From Pedococcus cremeus (GTDB taxonomy: Bacteria; Actinomycetota; Actinomycetes; Actinomycetales; Dermatophilaceae), in contig NZ_FOHB01000007.1 in the NCBI RefSeq assembly GCF_900111375.1, forward strand, positions 62,001 through 126,000: a stretch of DNA of 64,000 nt. The letters run 5' to 3'. The notes below the pieces were generated by a model. The model saw only the letters and a list, made by a program, of their open reading frames with translations. It was not told the DNA's origin and made no database searches. The position numbers and the translations under genes were made by a program. Position 1 is the first letter of the stretch. Every line of letters begins with the position of its first letter. Positions 8,109 to 17,047 of this stretch are shown piece after piece.

Positions 8109-9821
8109 TCAGACGGTGGTGAGCGCCTGCATGGACTCGCGGATCGCGGCCAGCCGCGCGGTGGCCGTCTCGCGGGCTGCCGCCAGCGCCTCGGGCCCGG
8201 CGAGCGGCTCAACCACCTCGAGGTAGACCTTGAGCTTCGGCTCGGTGCCGGACGGGCGGACGATGACGCGGGACCCGTCGGCGAGGTGGTAGCGCAGCCC
8301 GTCGGTGGGCGGCAGCGCCTCGCTGCCCTCGGCCAGGTCGTCGGCCCGCTCGACGGCCGTCCCGGCGACCTCGGTGGGCGGGTTCTCCCGCAGCCGCGCC
8401 ATGACGGTGCCGATCAGCGACAGGTCGGCCACGCGCACCGAGAACGCGTCGGTGGCGTGCAGACCGTGCTCCACCGCGAGGTCGTCGAGCACGTCGGTGA
8501 GGGTGCGGCCGTCGGCCTTGAGCCCGGCGGCCATCTCGGCCACCAGCAGGCAGGCGCTGACGCCGTCCTTGTCGCGCACGGTGGCCGGGTCGACGCAGTA
8601 GCCGAGGGCCTCCTCGTAGCCGTAGCGCAGGCCGGGCACACGGGCGATCCACTTGAACCCGGTGAGGGTCTCCTCGTGCTGGATGCCGGCCTTGGCGGCC
8701 ATGGCGGCGAGCAGCCGCGAGGAGACGATCGAGTTGGCGAAGACGGCGTCCTCCGGCACGCCGCGGCGCAGCAGGTGGGCGCCGAGCAGGGCCCCCACCT
8801 CGTCGCCGCGCAGCATGCGCCAGTCGCCGCCGTCGAGCACGGCGACGGCGCACCGGTCGGCGTCCGGGTCGTTGGCGAGCACGAGGTCGGGCTCCACCTC
8901 CCGCGCCAGCTCGAGGGCGGCGTCGATCGCGCCGGGCTCCTCGGGGTTCGGGAACGACACGGTGGGGAAGGCGGCGTCCGGCTGCTGCTGGCTCGGGACC
9001 GGGATCGGTGCCGGGAAGCCGGCCTTCTCGAAGACGCGCAGCAGGGTCTCGCTGCCGACGCCGTGCAGCGCGGTGTGCACGGTGCGCAGGTCGCGCGGCG
9101 AGTCGGCGGCGACGATGGCGGCGGTCGCGTCGACGTAGGCGTCGAGCACCTCGTCGTCGAGGGTCTCCCAGCCGTCGTCGGCCATCGGCACCTCGGCCAC
9201 GGCCCGCACGTGGGCGATGTGGCCGGCGATGCCGCTGTCGGCCGGCGGCACGATCTGGCTGCCGTCGCCGAGGTAGACCTTGTAGCCGTTGTCCTGCGGC
9301 GGGTTGTGGCTCGCGGTCACCATCACGCCGGCGTCGGCGCCGAGGTGGCGGATGGCGAACGCCAGCACCGGGGTCGGCAGGGTGTGCGGCAGCACCGCGG
9401 CGCGCCCGCCCGCCCCGACGACCACGGCCGCGGTGTCGCGGGCGAAGACGTCGGAGTTGCGCCGGGCGTCGTAGCCGATGACGACGAACGGCTCGGCGTC
9501 CCGCTCCTTCAGGTATGCCGTGAGGCCGGCGGCCGCGCGGATGACCACTGAGCGGTTCATCCGGTTGGGACCGGCGCCGAGGGCGCCGCGCAGGCCGGCG
9601 GTGCCGAACTCGAGCATCCCGGCGAAGCGGTCGACCAGGTCGGGCAGGGCGGACTCCTCGCCGGCCTTGGCGCGGGCAACCAGCTCACCCAGCTCGACCC
9701 TCGTCTCGTGGTCGGGGTCGTCGTCGATCCAGGCCTGCGCGGCCTCGATCAGCTCGTCGCGGTGGTGCACCGCACCACTGTCCCCGTTCTCGGCGCGCCC
9801 GTGCCGCCCGGCATACGTCAT
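8109..9821 (-). CDS. Phospho-sugar mutase (phosphoglucomutase/phosphomannomutase family)
   Basis: This 570-aa alpha-D-phosphohexomutase has the phosphoserine loop TASHNPPQDNGYK, the metal loop NDPDADRC, a sugar-recognition stretch in the GYEEALGYCVDP region, and the phosphate-binding motif RPSGTEPKLKVY. It moves a phosphate between C1 and C6 (or C5 in pentoses) of sugar phosphates. It sits 27 bases behind punA, as pmmB does behind deoD in mycobacteria as I recall. In this setting it may act as the phosphopentomutase that converts (deoxy)ribose-1-phosphate to the 5-phosphate for DeoC. That substrate role is inference; the fold assignment is certain. The ATG at 9819-9821 overlaps an octamer CGGCATAC. 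Confidence 0.93.
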   Translation of the reverse strand: MTYAGRHGRAENGDSGAVHHRDELIEAAQAWIDDDPDHETRVELGELVARAKAGEESALPDLVDRFAGMLEFGTAGLRGALGAGPNRMNRSVVIRAAAGLTAYLKERDAEPFVVIGYDARRNSDVFARDTAAVVVGAGGRAAVLPHTLPTPVLAFAIRHLGADAGVMVTASHNPPQDNGYKVYLGDGSQIVPPADSGIAGHIAHVRAVAEVPMADDGWETLDDEVLDAYVDATAAIVAADSPRDLRTVHTALHGVGSETLLRVFEKAGFPAPIPVPSQQQPDAAFPTVSFPNPEEPGAIDAALELAREVEPDLVLANDPDADRCAVAVLDGGDWRMLRGDEVGALLGAHLLRRGVPEDAVFANSIVSSRLLAAMAAKAGIQHEETLTGFKWIARVPGLRYGYEEALGYCVDPATVRDKDGVSACLLVAEMAAGLKADGRTLTDVLDDLAVEHGLHATDAFSVRVADLSLIGTVMARLRENPPTEVAGTAVERADDLAEGSEALPPTDGLRYHLADGSRVIVRPSGTEPKLKVYLEVVEPLAGPEALAAARETATARLAAIRESMQALTTV

Positions 9822-9848
9822 GTCTGCAGTCCTCTTCTTCGTGGCGGC

Positions 9849-10697
9849 TCAGATGGCGGCGACGATGTCGGCGAGCAGCCGGCCGCAGCGTCCTGCGGCG
9901 GCCTGGCCGGCCTCGATCACCTCGGCGTGCGAGAGCGGCTGGTCGCTGATGCCGGCGGCGAGGTTCGTGACGAGCGAGATGCCGAGCACCTCCAGGCCCG
10001 CCTGCCGGGCGGCGATCGCCTCGAGGGTCGTGGACATGCCGACGAGGTCGCCGCCGATGGTCTTGGCCATCTGCACCTCCGCCGGGGTCTCGTAGTGGGG
10101 ACCGCGGAACTGCACGTAGACGCCCTCGTCGAGCGTGGGGTCGACGGTGCGGGCCAGCTCACGCAGGCGCGGCGAGTACAGGTCGGTGAGGTCGACGAAG
10201 TTGGCGCCCTCGATGGGGGAGTGGGCGGTGAGGTTGATGTGGTCGCGGATGAGCACCGTGGTGCCCGGACCCCACGAGCGGTTCAGTCCGCCGCAGCCGT
10301 TGGTGAGCACGATGGCCTTGCACCCGGCGGCCGCAGCCGTGCGCACCGCGTGGACGACGGCCCGCACGCCACGGCCCTCGTAGAAGTGGGTGCGGGTGCC
10401 GTAGACCAGCGCGCGGCGACCGGTGTCGCCGATGGCGACCGAGCGCATGGTGCCGGAGTGGCCCTCGACGGCGGCCTTGGCGAAGCCGGGGACGTCGGCG
10501 TTGTCGACCGTGGCCAGCGTCTCGCCGACGAGGTCGCCCGCCTGGCCCCAGCCCGACCCGAGCACCAGGGCCACGTCGTGCCGCTCGGCACCGGTCCTCT
10601 CGGCGATGACCGAGGCGGCGGCGCCGGCCACCTCGAACGGGTCGGTCGCCGGGTCGTTCAGGTCCGGCACGGTGGGAAGGCTGGCGTTGTCGGTCAC
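9849..10697 (-). CDS. punA: Purine-nucleoside phosphorylase
   Basis: This 282-aa enzyme of the PNP/MTAP family cleaves purine (deoxy)nucleosides with phosphate to the base and (deoxy)ribose-1-phosphate. Visible motifs are ALVLGSGWG (phosphate loop), the GHSGTM histidine region, RTHFYEGRG, LTNGCGGLN and SLVTNLAAGI. The length matches the trimeric class. The start is a GTG (10695-10697) 6 bases after a TACGCT -10 box; longer in-frame extensions upstream run antisense through the neighbouring deacetylase gene and were rejected. It heads a unit with the phosphosugar mutase and is divergent from the deacetylase-like gene. Confidence 0.93.
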   Translation of the reverse strand: MTDNASLPTVPDLNDPATDPFEVAGAAASVIAERTGAERHDVALVLGSGWGQAGDLVGETLATVDNADVPGFAKAAVEGHSGTMRSVAIGDTGRRALVYGTRTHFYEGRGVRAVVHAVRTAAAAGCKAIVLTNGCGGLNRSWGPGTTVLIRDHINLTAHSPIEGANFVDLTDLYSPRLRELARTVDPTLDEGVYVQFRGPHYETPAEVQMAKTIGGDLVGMSTTLEAIAARQAGLEVLGISLVTNLAAGISDQPLSHAEVIEAGQAAAGRCGRLLADIVAAI

Positions 10698-10703
10698 GGC
10701 CGA

Positions 10704-10709
10704 AGCGTA
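10704..10709 (-). promoter_or_regulatory. Leaderless -10 box for punA
   Basis: TACGCT on the minus strand, 6 bases before the GTG start of punA, with no Shine-Dalgarno in the gap. Confidence 0.6.
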
Positions 10710-10766
10710 CAGACCGCCCGAGCGAGCCTTGAGAAATCGCTCAGGTTGTCGTGCCACGCTTCCCCG

Positions 10767-11669
10767 GTGACCGAACCGGAACCCCTCGACCCGGACCTCC
10801 CCGCACCGGACGAGCACCCCGCACCCACCGTGCTCGGCCGACGGGCCTTCCTGGGGGTCGCGGCCGCTGCCGCCACCCTTGCCGCGTGCTCCGCCCCCGG
10901 CACCGGGTCCGACTCGGCGGCGGGCCCGTCCTCCGGGGCGACGAGCGCGGCCGGCGGTGGCGGCACGTCGGGCACGCAGCCCGGGTCCACGGCATCCGCC
11001 TCGGCCACCCCGACCGGCTCCGCCACGGCGTCCGGCCGCCCCGCACGTCCCTCGCTCCTCGACACCGCGGGCCCGGACATCGTGCACGGCCCCCGCAGCC
11101 GGGAGGAGGTCGCCCTGACCTTCCACGGCCAGGGGCCCGCCTCCCTCACCGACCGGGTGCTGGCCCACTGCCGCGACGCCGGCGCCGCCATCACGGTCTT
11201 CGCCGTGGGCACCTGGCTCGCGGACGACCCGTCGCTCGGCCGGGCCATCGTCCGCGGCGGCCACGACCTGGGGAACCACACCTGGAGCCACCAGCAGATG
11301 CCCTCCCTCGACGCCGCCACCGCGCGCCAGGAGGTGGCTCGCGGCGCCGCGGCGCTGAAGAAGGCCGTCGGGACCACCGGCTGGTGGTTCCGCCCCTCCG
11401 GGACCCCGCGCAGCACCGCTACCATCCGGGCCGCGGCCCTGGCGAGCGGCTACCGCCGGTGCATCTCCTACGACGTCGACCCCGAGGACTACCGCGACCC
11501 GGGCGCCGCCCTGGTGCGCTCGCGCACGCGCAAGCAGGTCCGCCCGGGGTCGATCGTGAGCCTGCACCTGGGGCACCCCGGCACGGTCGAGGCGCTGCCC
11601 GGAATCCTGGCCGACCTGTCCCATTCCGGACTCCGGCCGGTGACCCTGTCGACCCTCCTGCGAGACTGA
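10767..11669 (+). CDS. Polysaccharide deacetylase-fold lipoprotein with altered catalytic motif
   Basis: This 300-aa exported protein has twin arginines and a hydrophobic segment (RRAFLGVAAAAATLAACS) ending in an LAAC lipobox. A Ser/Gly/Thr/Ala-rich linker runs to about residue 95, followed by a NodB-like domain. Motif 2 (GNHTWSHQQM) and motif 3 (FRPSGTPR) are present. Motif 1, normally TFDDG with the catalytic base and a metal ligand, reads TFHGQG here. It may therefore be non-catalytic or use different chemistry. The GTG at 10767 was chosen because it immediately precedes the charged N terminus. It is 4 bases from the beta-propeller gene, so the two are probably cotranscribed. Confidence 0.85.
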   Translation: MTEPEPLDPDLPAPDEHPAPTVLGRRAFLGVAAAAATLAACSAPGTGSDSAAGPSSGATSAAGGGGTSGTQPGSTASASATPTGSATASGRPARPSLLDTAGPDIVHGPRSREEVALTFHGQGPASLTDRVLAHCRDAGAAITVFAVGTWLADDPSLGRAIVRGGHDLGNHTWSHQQMPSLDAATARQEVARGAAALKKAVGTTGWWFRPSGTPRSTATIRAAALASGYRRCISYDVDPEDYRDPGAALVRSRTRKQVRPGSIVSLHLGHPGTVEALPGILADLSHSGLRPVTLSTLLRD

Positions 11670-11673
11670 GCCC

Positions 11674-12927
11674 ATGCATCCAGGGGGAACCCGGGGGCGC
11701 GTCGCCCTCATCCTGCTCTCAGCCGTGCTCGCCGCAGCGGGCTGCTCGTCAGACGGCACCTCGACCGGCCCAGCCGGTGGCACGCCGTCCAGCTCTGGCT
11801 CCGGGCGGGCGCCGAGCTCGCCGGCGACCGCCACGGGCAGCGCGTCCCCGACGACCAACGTGTATGCCGCGGACGCCGCCGGCGCGCTGACCGGCGCCGC
11901 GCGCACGGCCAAGCCGATGGTCTACGTGCCCAACACCATGAGCAACACCGTGCAGCTCATCGACCCGTCGACCTACAAGGTCGTCGGCAGGTTCAGCACC
12001 GGCCGCGAGCCGCAGCACGTCGTGCCCTCCTGGGACCTGAAGACCCTGTGGGTCAACGACGACCTGGGCAACGACCTCATCCCCATCGACCCGAAGACCG
12101 GCAAGGCGGGGAAGCGGGTCGCGGTGGACGACCCCTACAACCTGTACTTCACGCCCGACGGCAAGTACGCCCTCGTCATGGCCGAGCGCCTGCGCCGCAT
12201 CGACGCCCGCGACCCCCACACCATGAAGCTCAAGCACTCGGTGTCGGTGCCCTGCCACGGCGTCAACCACGCCGACTTCAGCGCCGACGAGAGCTTCTTC
12301 ATCGCCAGCTGCGAGTTCAGCGGCAAGCTCCTCGTCATCGACGCGCATGCCACCAAGGTCCGCAAGGTCATCGACCTGAACAAGGTCAAGACCCCCGGGG
12401 CGACGTCACCCCACCAGGCGATGAACATGCCGGGCAGCCCCAAGCAGGGCCTCATGCCGGGCGCGTCGGCGATGCCGCAGGACGTCCGCCTCACCCCGGA
12501 CGGCCGCTGGTTCCTCGCGGCGGACATGCTCCGCAACGGCGTGTGGGTCATCGACGCGAAGACGCTCCGGATCTCCCGGTTCATCCACACGGCCATCGGC
12601 GCGCACGGCATCTACCCCTCCCGCGACGCCAGCCGGCTCTTCGTCTCCAACCGGGACGCCGGCTCGATCACAGTCCTCGACTCCGCCACGCTGAAGAAGG
12701 TGGCGCTGTGGAAGATCCCGGGCGGCGGCTCGCCCGACATGGGCGGGGTGTCGGCCGACGGCTCTGAGCTGTGGCTGGCCGGACGCTACGACCACGTCGT
12801 CTACGTCTTCGACACCACGACCGGCAAGGTCACCCACCGGATCAAGGTCGACAGCGGTCCGCACGGGCTGGCCGTGTGGCCGCAGCCGGGCCGGTTCTCG
12901 CTGGGCCACACCGGCAACATGCGCTGA
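11674..12927 (+). CDS. YVTN-type beta-propeller lipoprotein
   Basis: This 417-aa protein has an N-terminal signal with lipobox (LAAAGC), a Ser/Thr/Gly-rich linker to about residue 65, then repeated propeller blades. Examples are VYVPNTMSNTVQLIDPSTYK, LYFTPDGKYALVMAERLRRI and LFVSNRDAGSITVLDSATLK. These proteins form seven-bladed, surface-exposed beta-propellers; ligand and function are mostly unknown. It is 4 bases behind the deacetylase-like lipoprotein, and both carry similar low-complexity tethers, suggesting they work together at the cell surface. It converges on the ABC transporter operon with a 7-bp gap. Confidence 0.88.
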   Translation: MHPGGTRGRVALILLSAVLAAAGCSSDGTSTGPAGGTPSSSGSGRAPSSPATATGSASPTTNVYAADAAGALTGAARTAKPMVYVPNTMSNTVQLIDPSTYKVVGRFSTGREPQHVVPSWDLKTLWVNDDLGNDLIPIDPKTGKAGKRVAVDDPYNLYFTPDGKYALVMAERLRRIDARDPHTMKLKHSVSVPCHGVNHADFSADESFFIASCEFSGKLLVIDAHATKVRKVIDLNKVKTPGATSPHQAMNMPGSPKQGLMPGASAMPQDVRLTPDGRWFLAADMLRNGVWVIDAKTLRISRFIHTAIGAHGIYPSRDASRLFVSNRDAGSITVLDSATLKKVALWKIPGGGSPDMGGVSADGSELWLAGRYDHVVYVFDTTTGKVTHRIKVDSGPHGLAVWPQPGRFSLGHTGNMR

Positions 12928-12934
12928 CCCTGAC

Positions 12935-13999
12935 TCACTCGGCCCGTACAGCTAGGGCGCGGTCGCCTCGAGCCGTGAGGCGCACCCGGGTGCCCGGTGG
13001 GTAGGCCGCGACGGCCGAGCTGGGCACCTGGACGACGACGTGGTGGCCGCCCGCGGTCTCGGCGGTCACCCGGCCGTGGGCCCCGAGGAAGCTGCCGCTG
13101 AGCACGGTGGCGTCCCCTGCCGGGTCGGCCGCGATGTCGATGCCCTCGGGCCGGACGAGCACCATGACCTCGCCGGAGGTGGCCGAGCCGTCCAGCAGGG
13201 GGACCCGACCACCGAGCACGTCGGCGTGGCCGTCGACCGCGGTCCCCGGGAGCCGGTTGGTCAACCCAACGAAGTCGGCGACGAACTCCGAGGTGGGCCG
13301 GGCGTAGAGCTCCTCCGGGGCGGCGAGCTGCTCGAGGTGGCCCGCGCGCATGACGCCGACGCGGTCCGCCACCGCGAGCGCCTCCTCCTGGTCGTGGGTG
13401 ACGAACAGCGTGGTCGTGCCGACGGTGAGCTGGATGCGGCGGATCTCGTCCCGCAGCTGCGTGCGCACCTTGGCGTCGAGGGCCGAGAGCGGCTCGTCGA
13501 GCAGGAGCACCTGGGGCTCGATCGCCAGCGCGCGGGCGAGGGCCACGCGTTGCTGCTGGCCGCCGGACATCTGGTGGGCGTACTTGTCGGCCTGGTCCGA
13601 GAGCCCCACGAGGTCGAGCATGTCGGCCGCCCGCGTACGCCGCTCCTGGGTGCTCCGCTTGCGCAGCTGCAGCCCGAACTCGACGTTCTGCCGGGCCGTC
13701 ATGTGCGGGAACAGGCTGTACGCCTGGAAGACCATCCCCATGTCGCGCCGGCTCGTGGGCACCGAGGTGATGTCGCGTCCGCCGACCTCGATGCGCCCGG
13801 AGTCGGGGTCCTCGAGGCCGGCGAGGCAGCGCAGGGCGGTCGTCTTCCCGCAGCCGGAGGGGCCGAGCAGGGCGACCAGCTCGCCGGGCGCGATGTGCAG
13901 GGTGAAGTGGTCGAGGGCGTTGAGCGCGCCGTAGGTCCGGCGCAGGCCGGTCAGCTGGACGGCGACGCCCTGGCCGTCGGTGCTGGTCATGCTGGTCAC
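12935..13999 (-). CDS. ABC transporter ATP-binding protein (PotA/FbpC-like)
   Basis: This 354-aa ATPase has Walker A GPSGCGKTT, Q-loop VFQAYSLFPHMTA, signature LSGGQ-type MSGGQQQRVALARALA, Walker B VLLLDEPLSALD and the switch VTHDQEEA. A C-terminal TOBE-like domain follows (VLVRPEGIDI, VLSGSFLGAHGRVT), as in importers for polyamines, iron or phosphonates. The GTG at 13997-13999 is preferred over an ATG nine bases downstream because AAGGAG lies 5 bases upstream of the GTG and the GTG overlaps the permease stop (GTGA). It is the last gene of a four-gene importer operon. The substrate cannot be told from sequence. Confidence 0.93.
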   Translation of the reverse strand: MTSMTSTDGQGVAVQLTGLRRTYGALNALDHFTLHIAPGELVALLGPSGCGKTTALRCLAGLEDPDSGRIEVGGRDITSVPTSRRDMGMVFQAYSLFPHMTARQNVEFGLQLRKRSTQERRTRAADMLDLVGLSDQADKYAHQMSGGQQQRVALARALAIEPQVLLLDEPLSALDAKVRTQLRDEIRRIQLTVGTTTLFVTHDQEEALAVADRVGVMRAGHLEQLAAPEELYARPTSEFVADFVGLTNRLPGTAVDGHADVLGGRVPLLDGSATSGEVMVLVRPEGIDIAADPAGDATVLSGSFLGAHGRVTAETAGGHHVVVQVPSSAVAAYPPGTRVRLTARGDRALAVRAE

Positions 14000-14844
14000 G
14001 GGCTCTCCTTGCGGGTGCGGCGGAGCCGGGGTGCGGCGGCGGTGGCGGAGCGGGGGCCGCCCACGAAGGACATGGCGAACAGGACGAGGAAGCCGAAGAC
14101 CAGGGCGGCCAGGCCGACGGCGATGCTGATCTGGGCGTCGCTCTTGCCCAGCTCGTACATCGCGACCTGGAGGTTCTTGCGGCTGAACAGGTTGGCGATG
14201 GTGAACTCGCCGAGCACGAGGGCCACCGAGAGGAAGGACGCCGAGAGCACCGCGGTGCGCAGGTTGGGCAGGATCACCCGCATCATCACGGTGCCCCACC
14301 CCGCACCGAGGGAGCGGCTGGCCTCCGCGAGCGTCTTGACGTCGATGGCCCGCAGGCCGGCGTCGAGGGAGCGGTAGGCGTAGGGCAGCACGAGGATCAC
14401 GTAGGCGAGGGACAGCCACAGGGTCGACTCGCCCAGCAGGTAGGTGACCCAGGCGTAGACCGGCGTCAGCCCGACGACGAGGACGATCGCGGGCACCGTC
14501 AGTGGCAGCAGGCAGAGGAACTCCACCGTGCGGGAGAGGCCCGGGAGGCGCAGCCGCACCCACGTCATGGTGGGGACGAGCAGCACCAGCATGATGAGCA
14601 CGGTGAGCACCGCCAGGCCGACCGAGGCCAGGAACCCCTCCTTCAGCGCGGGGTACTCCGCGCTCACCTTGCCGAAGTCCAGCAGGGTCGCCCACGTCTG
14701 CGCCGAGCGGGTCCCCCCGGGCCCGCGGGTGGTGAACTCGAGCATCCCGTAGAGCGGGAGGGCGAAGAAGAGCAGGCAGACCCCGATGGTGACCCACCGG
14801 AAGACGTCCTGCTTGCGGCGCGCGGCCGCCCGGTTGCCGCTCAC
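13996..14844 (-). CDS. ABC transporter permease (PotC-like)
   Basis: This 282-aa integral membrane protein has about six transmembrane segments and the cytoplasmic EAA loop that contacts the ATPase (EASRSLGAGWGTVMMRVILPN). The GTG start at 14842-14844 overlaps the stop of the other permease (GTGA), and its stop overlaps the ATPase start. It is the second of two permeases, so the importer has a heterodimeric membrane channel. Confidence 0.9.
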   Translation of the reverse strand: MSGNRAAARRKQDVFRWVTIGVCLLFFALPLYGMLEFTTRGPGGTRSAQTWATLLDFGKVSAEYPALKEGFLASVGLAVLTVLIMLVLLVPTMTWVRLRLPGLSRTVEFLCLLPLTVPAIVLVVGLTPVYAWVTYLLGESTLWLSLAYVILVLPYAYRSLDAGLRAIDVKTLAEASRSLGAGWGTVMMRVILPNLRTAVLSASFLSVALVLGEFTIANLFSRKNLQVAMYELGKSDAQISIAVGLAALVFGFLVLFAMSFVGGPRSATAAAPRLRRTRKESP

Positions 14845-15722
14845 GGCGCCAGCCACTTCGACGAACGCCGGTCCAGCACGGCATACAGCGTCATGGCGAC
14901 CGCCACGACGACCACCATCTCCAGGGCCATGGCCTTCCCGATGTTCTCCTGGCCCAGGATCACCTCCGAGGTGAGCGTGTTGCCGATGGCCAGCGGCAGC
15001 AGGGGGGAGCCCTGGGAGACGAGGGCGGCGGCGGTGGCGTAGGCGCTGAAGGCGTTGGTGAACAGCAGCAGCGTCGCGCCCACGAAGGACGGGAAGAGGA
15101 TCGGGGCGGCCACCCGGCGCCAGTAGACCCAGGTGCTGCCCCCGAGGGTCTCGGTCGCCTCCCGCCACTGCGGCCGCAGGCCCTCGACGGCGGGGAGGAA
15201 GACGATCAGCATGAGCGGGATCTGGAAGTACAGGTAGACGAGCATCAGGCCCTTGTCCCACTCGTAGAGCCAGAGCCCGGGCCCGGTGTCGACCCCCACC
15301 TTCGCGAGCCAGGTCGTGAGGAAGCCGGTGGCCCCGAAGCTGGCGAGGAACGCGAAGGCGAGCGCCACGCCGCCGAACTGCGCCAGCACCCCGCACAGGG
15401 AGGCGACGAAGCGCCGGAGGACACCGTCGACGCGTGCCGTGGACACGGCATACGCCAGCACGGCGCCGATGACCGCGCCGCCCACGGCGGTGACCGCGGA
15501 CAGCACCACGGAGTGCTGGGTCGCCGAGATGACCGCGGGCTCCGTGAGGGCCCGGACGTTGCCCAGGGTGGGACGACCCCCGCTCAGGAACGCCCCGATG
15601 ACGACGACGAGCGTGGGGATGAGGAGGAAGACCGTGGTGTAGGCGAAGAACGGCACCACACCCGCGAGGGCGCCCGACGGCCGTATGCCGCGGAGCGCCC
15701 CCGTGCGAGCCCGGTCAGCCAA
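14841..15722 (-). CDS. ABC transporter permease (PotB-like)
   Basis: This 293-aa permease has about six hydrophobic segments and an EAA loop (EATETLGGSTWVYWRRVAAP). The reading frame opens with a TTG at 15720-15722, inside the last codons of the binding-protein gene (8-bp overlap). A downstream start is possible, but the basic N terminus (RARTGALRGIRPSG) before the first helix supports this one. It forms the channel with the PotC-like permease. Confidence 0.88.
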   Translation of the reverse strand: MADRARTGALRGIRPSGALAGVVPFFAYTTVFLLIPTLVVVIGAFLSGGRPTLGNVRALTEPAVISATQHSVVLSAVTAVGGAVIGAVLAYAVSTARVDGVLRRFVASLCGVLAQFGGVALAFAFLASFGATGFLTTWLAKVGVDTGPGLWLYEWDKGLMLVYLYFQIPLMLIVFLPAVEGLRPQWREATETLGGSTWVYWRRVAAPILFPSFVGATLLLFTNAFSAYATAAALVSQGSPLLPLAIGNTLTSEVILGQENIGKAMALEMVVVVAVAMTLYAVLDRRSSKWLAP

Positions 15723-16857
15723 CGGCGTTGGCCCAGTTCTTGGCGAGGTAGTCCTTGGCCTTGGCGTTCTGCGCCTCGGTCGGGATCACCGGCTGGCCGG
15801 CGACCTTCGGCAGAGCCGCGGCCGCTGCCGCGTCGGCGGTCCCCGCCTTCTGCATGGCCTCGAGGCGGACGGGCCGGGCGCCACCCTTGAGCCACAGGTT
15901 CTGGCCCTCGTCGGAGTACAGGAACTCCTGCCACAGCCGGGCAGCGGCCGGGTGCGGGGCGTCCTTGTTGATGGCCTGCACGTAGTAGCCGCCGACCGCC
16001 GCGTTGTCGGGCACGAAGGTCTTCCAGTCCATCTTGCCCTTGAGCTTGGCGCCCTGGGCGACGTTGAGGTAGTCCCAGTCGAAGACCACGGGAGTCTGTC
16101 CGGACTCGATGGTCGCCGGCGTCGGGTCCACGGGCAGGAAGTTCCCCGCGGCCTTGAGCTTGGCGAAGAAGTCGACGCCCTTGGTGATGTCCTCGACGGT
16201 GCCGCCCTGCGCGACGGAGACCATCTGGACGCCCGCGAAGGCGGCGCCGGCCTTGGTCGGGTCACCGTTGAGGGCCACCTTGCCCTTGTAGGGAGGCTTC
16301 AGCAGGTCGGCGACGGAGGTGGGCGCCGGGACCTTGCCGGCGTCGTACCCGATGCTCATGAAGCCGCCGTAGTCGTTGACCCACGTGCCGTTCGGGTCCT
16401 TGAGGTTCGCGGGCACCTCGTCGAACTTCTCGGACTTGTAGGGGGCGAACATCGCCGTGTTCGCCGCCGCCACGGAGGCACCGAGGTCGAACACGTCCGG
16501 CGCCTTCGACTGGCCCTTGAGCCGCTGGGCCGTGCTGATCTCGTCGGCGGAGCTGGCGTCGGGCTGGTCACTCGTGATGGTGATGCCGTACTTGCTCTGG
16601 AAGGCCTTGATGATCTCGCCGTAGTTGGCCCAGTCCGGTGGCAGGGCGATGACGTTGAGCTGCCCCTCCTTCTTCGCGGCCGCGACGAGCTTGTCCATGC
16701 CCCCGAGGTCCTTGGCGGACGTGGCGGAGGCGGCACTGGCCCCCGACGCCGAGCTGGAGCTGCTCTTCTTCTCGGGCGGGGAGCAGGCGGCGATGGCGGC
16801 GACCGCCACGACGGCGGCGACCCCGGCGCTGACGCGACGATGGTGGAGTTGGCTCAC
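15715..16857 (-). CDS. Extracellular solute-binding lipoprotein of the ABC importer
   Basis: This 380-aa precursor has an N-terminal signal with lipobox (AVAAIAACSPP) and a Ser/Ala linker, then a family-1/PotD-like binding fold (LVAAAKKEGQLNVIALPPDW, SDQPDASSADEI, WVNDYGGFMSIGYDAGKVP). The GTG at 16855-16857 was chosen because a perfect AGGAGG sits 6 bases before it; an upstream ATG would place that site inside the gene. It is the first gene of the importer operon. The fold resembles binders of polyamines, iron or aminoethylphosphonate; the ligand is not determined. Confidence 0.9.
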   Translation of the reverse strand: MSQLHHRRVSAGVAAVVAVAAIAACSPPEKKSSSSSASGASAASATSAKDLGGMDKLVAAAKKEGQLNVIALPPDWANYGEIIKAFQSKYGITITSDQPDASSADEISTAQRLKGQSKAPDVFDLGASVAAANTAMFAPYKSEKFDEVPANLKDPNGTWVNDYGGFMSIGYDAGKVPAPTSVADLLKPPYKGKVALNGDPTKAGAAFAGVQMVSVAQGGTVEDITKGVDFFAKLKAAGNFLPVDPTPATIESGQTPVVFDWDYLNVAQGAKLKGKMDWKTFVPDNAAVGGYYVQAINKDAPHPAAARLWQEFLYSDEGQNLWLKGGARPVRLEAMQKAGTADAAAAAALPKVAGQPVIPTEAQNAKAKDYLAKNWANAVG

Positions 16858-17047
16858 GACGGACCTCCTGCGAAGCGGCGAACCGGACATCCTGCCGGCT
16901 GGGGCGCCGCGCCGATGCTATGCATCCGATGATGGCCCAACGGCTCCATGAGCGTTCCGTTTCCCCGGAGTTCGCGCGATGTTGTCCAGTGGGCCGCCGG
17001 GGCCGCCGCGCGGTGGCCGGAGGAGCGGCAGTGGTTGGATGGGGGCC

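Noticed and set aside
16914-16926. GATGC-TAT-GCATC inverted repeat between the binding protein and lpdA genes
   Set aside because: Five-base arms that do not extend are expected by chance in a window this size.
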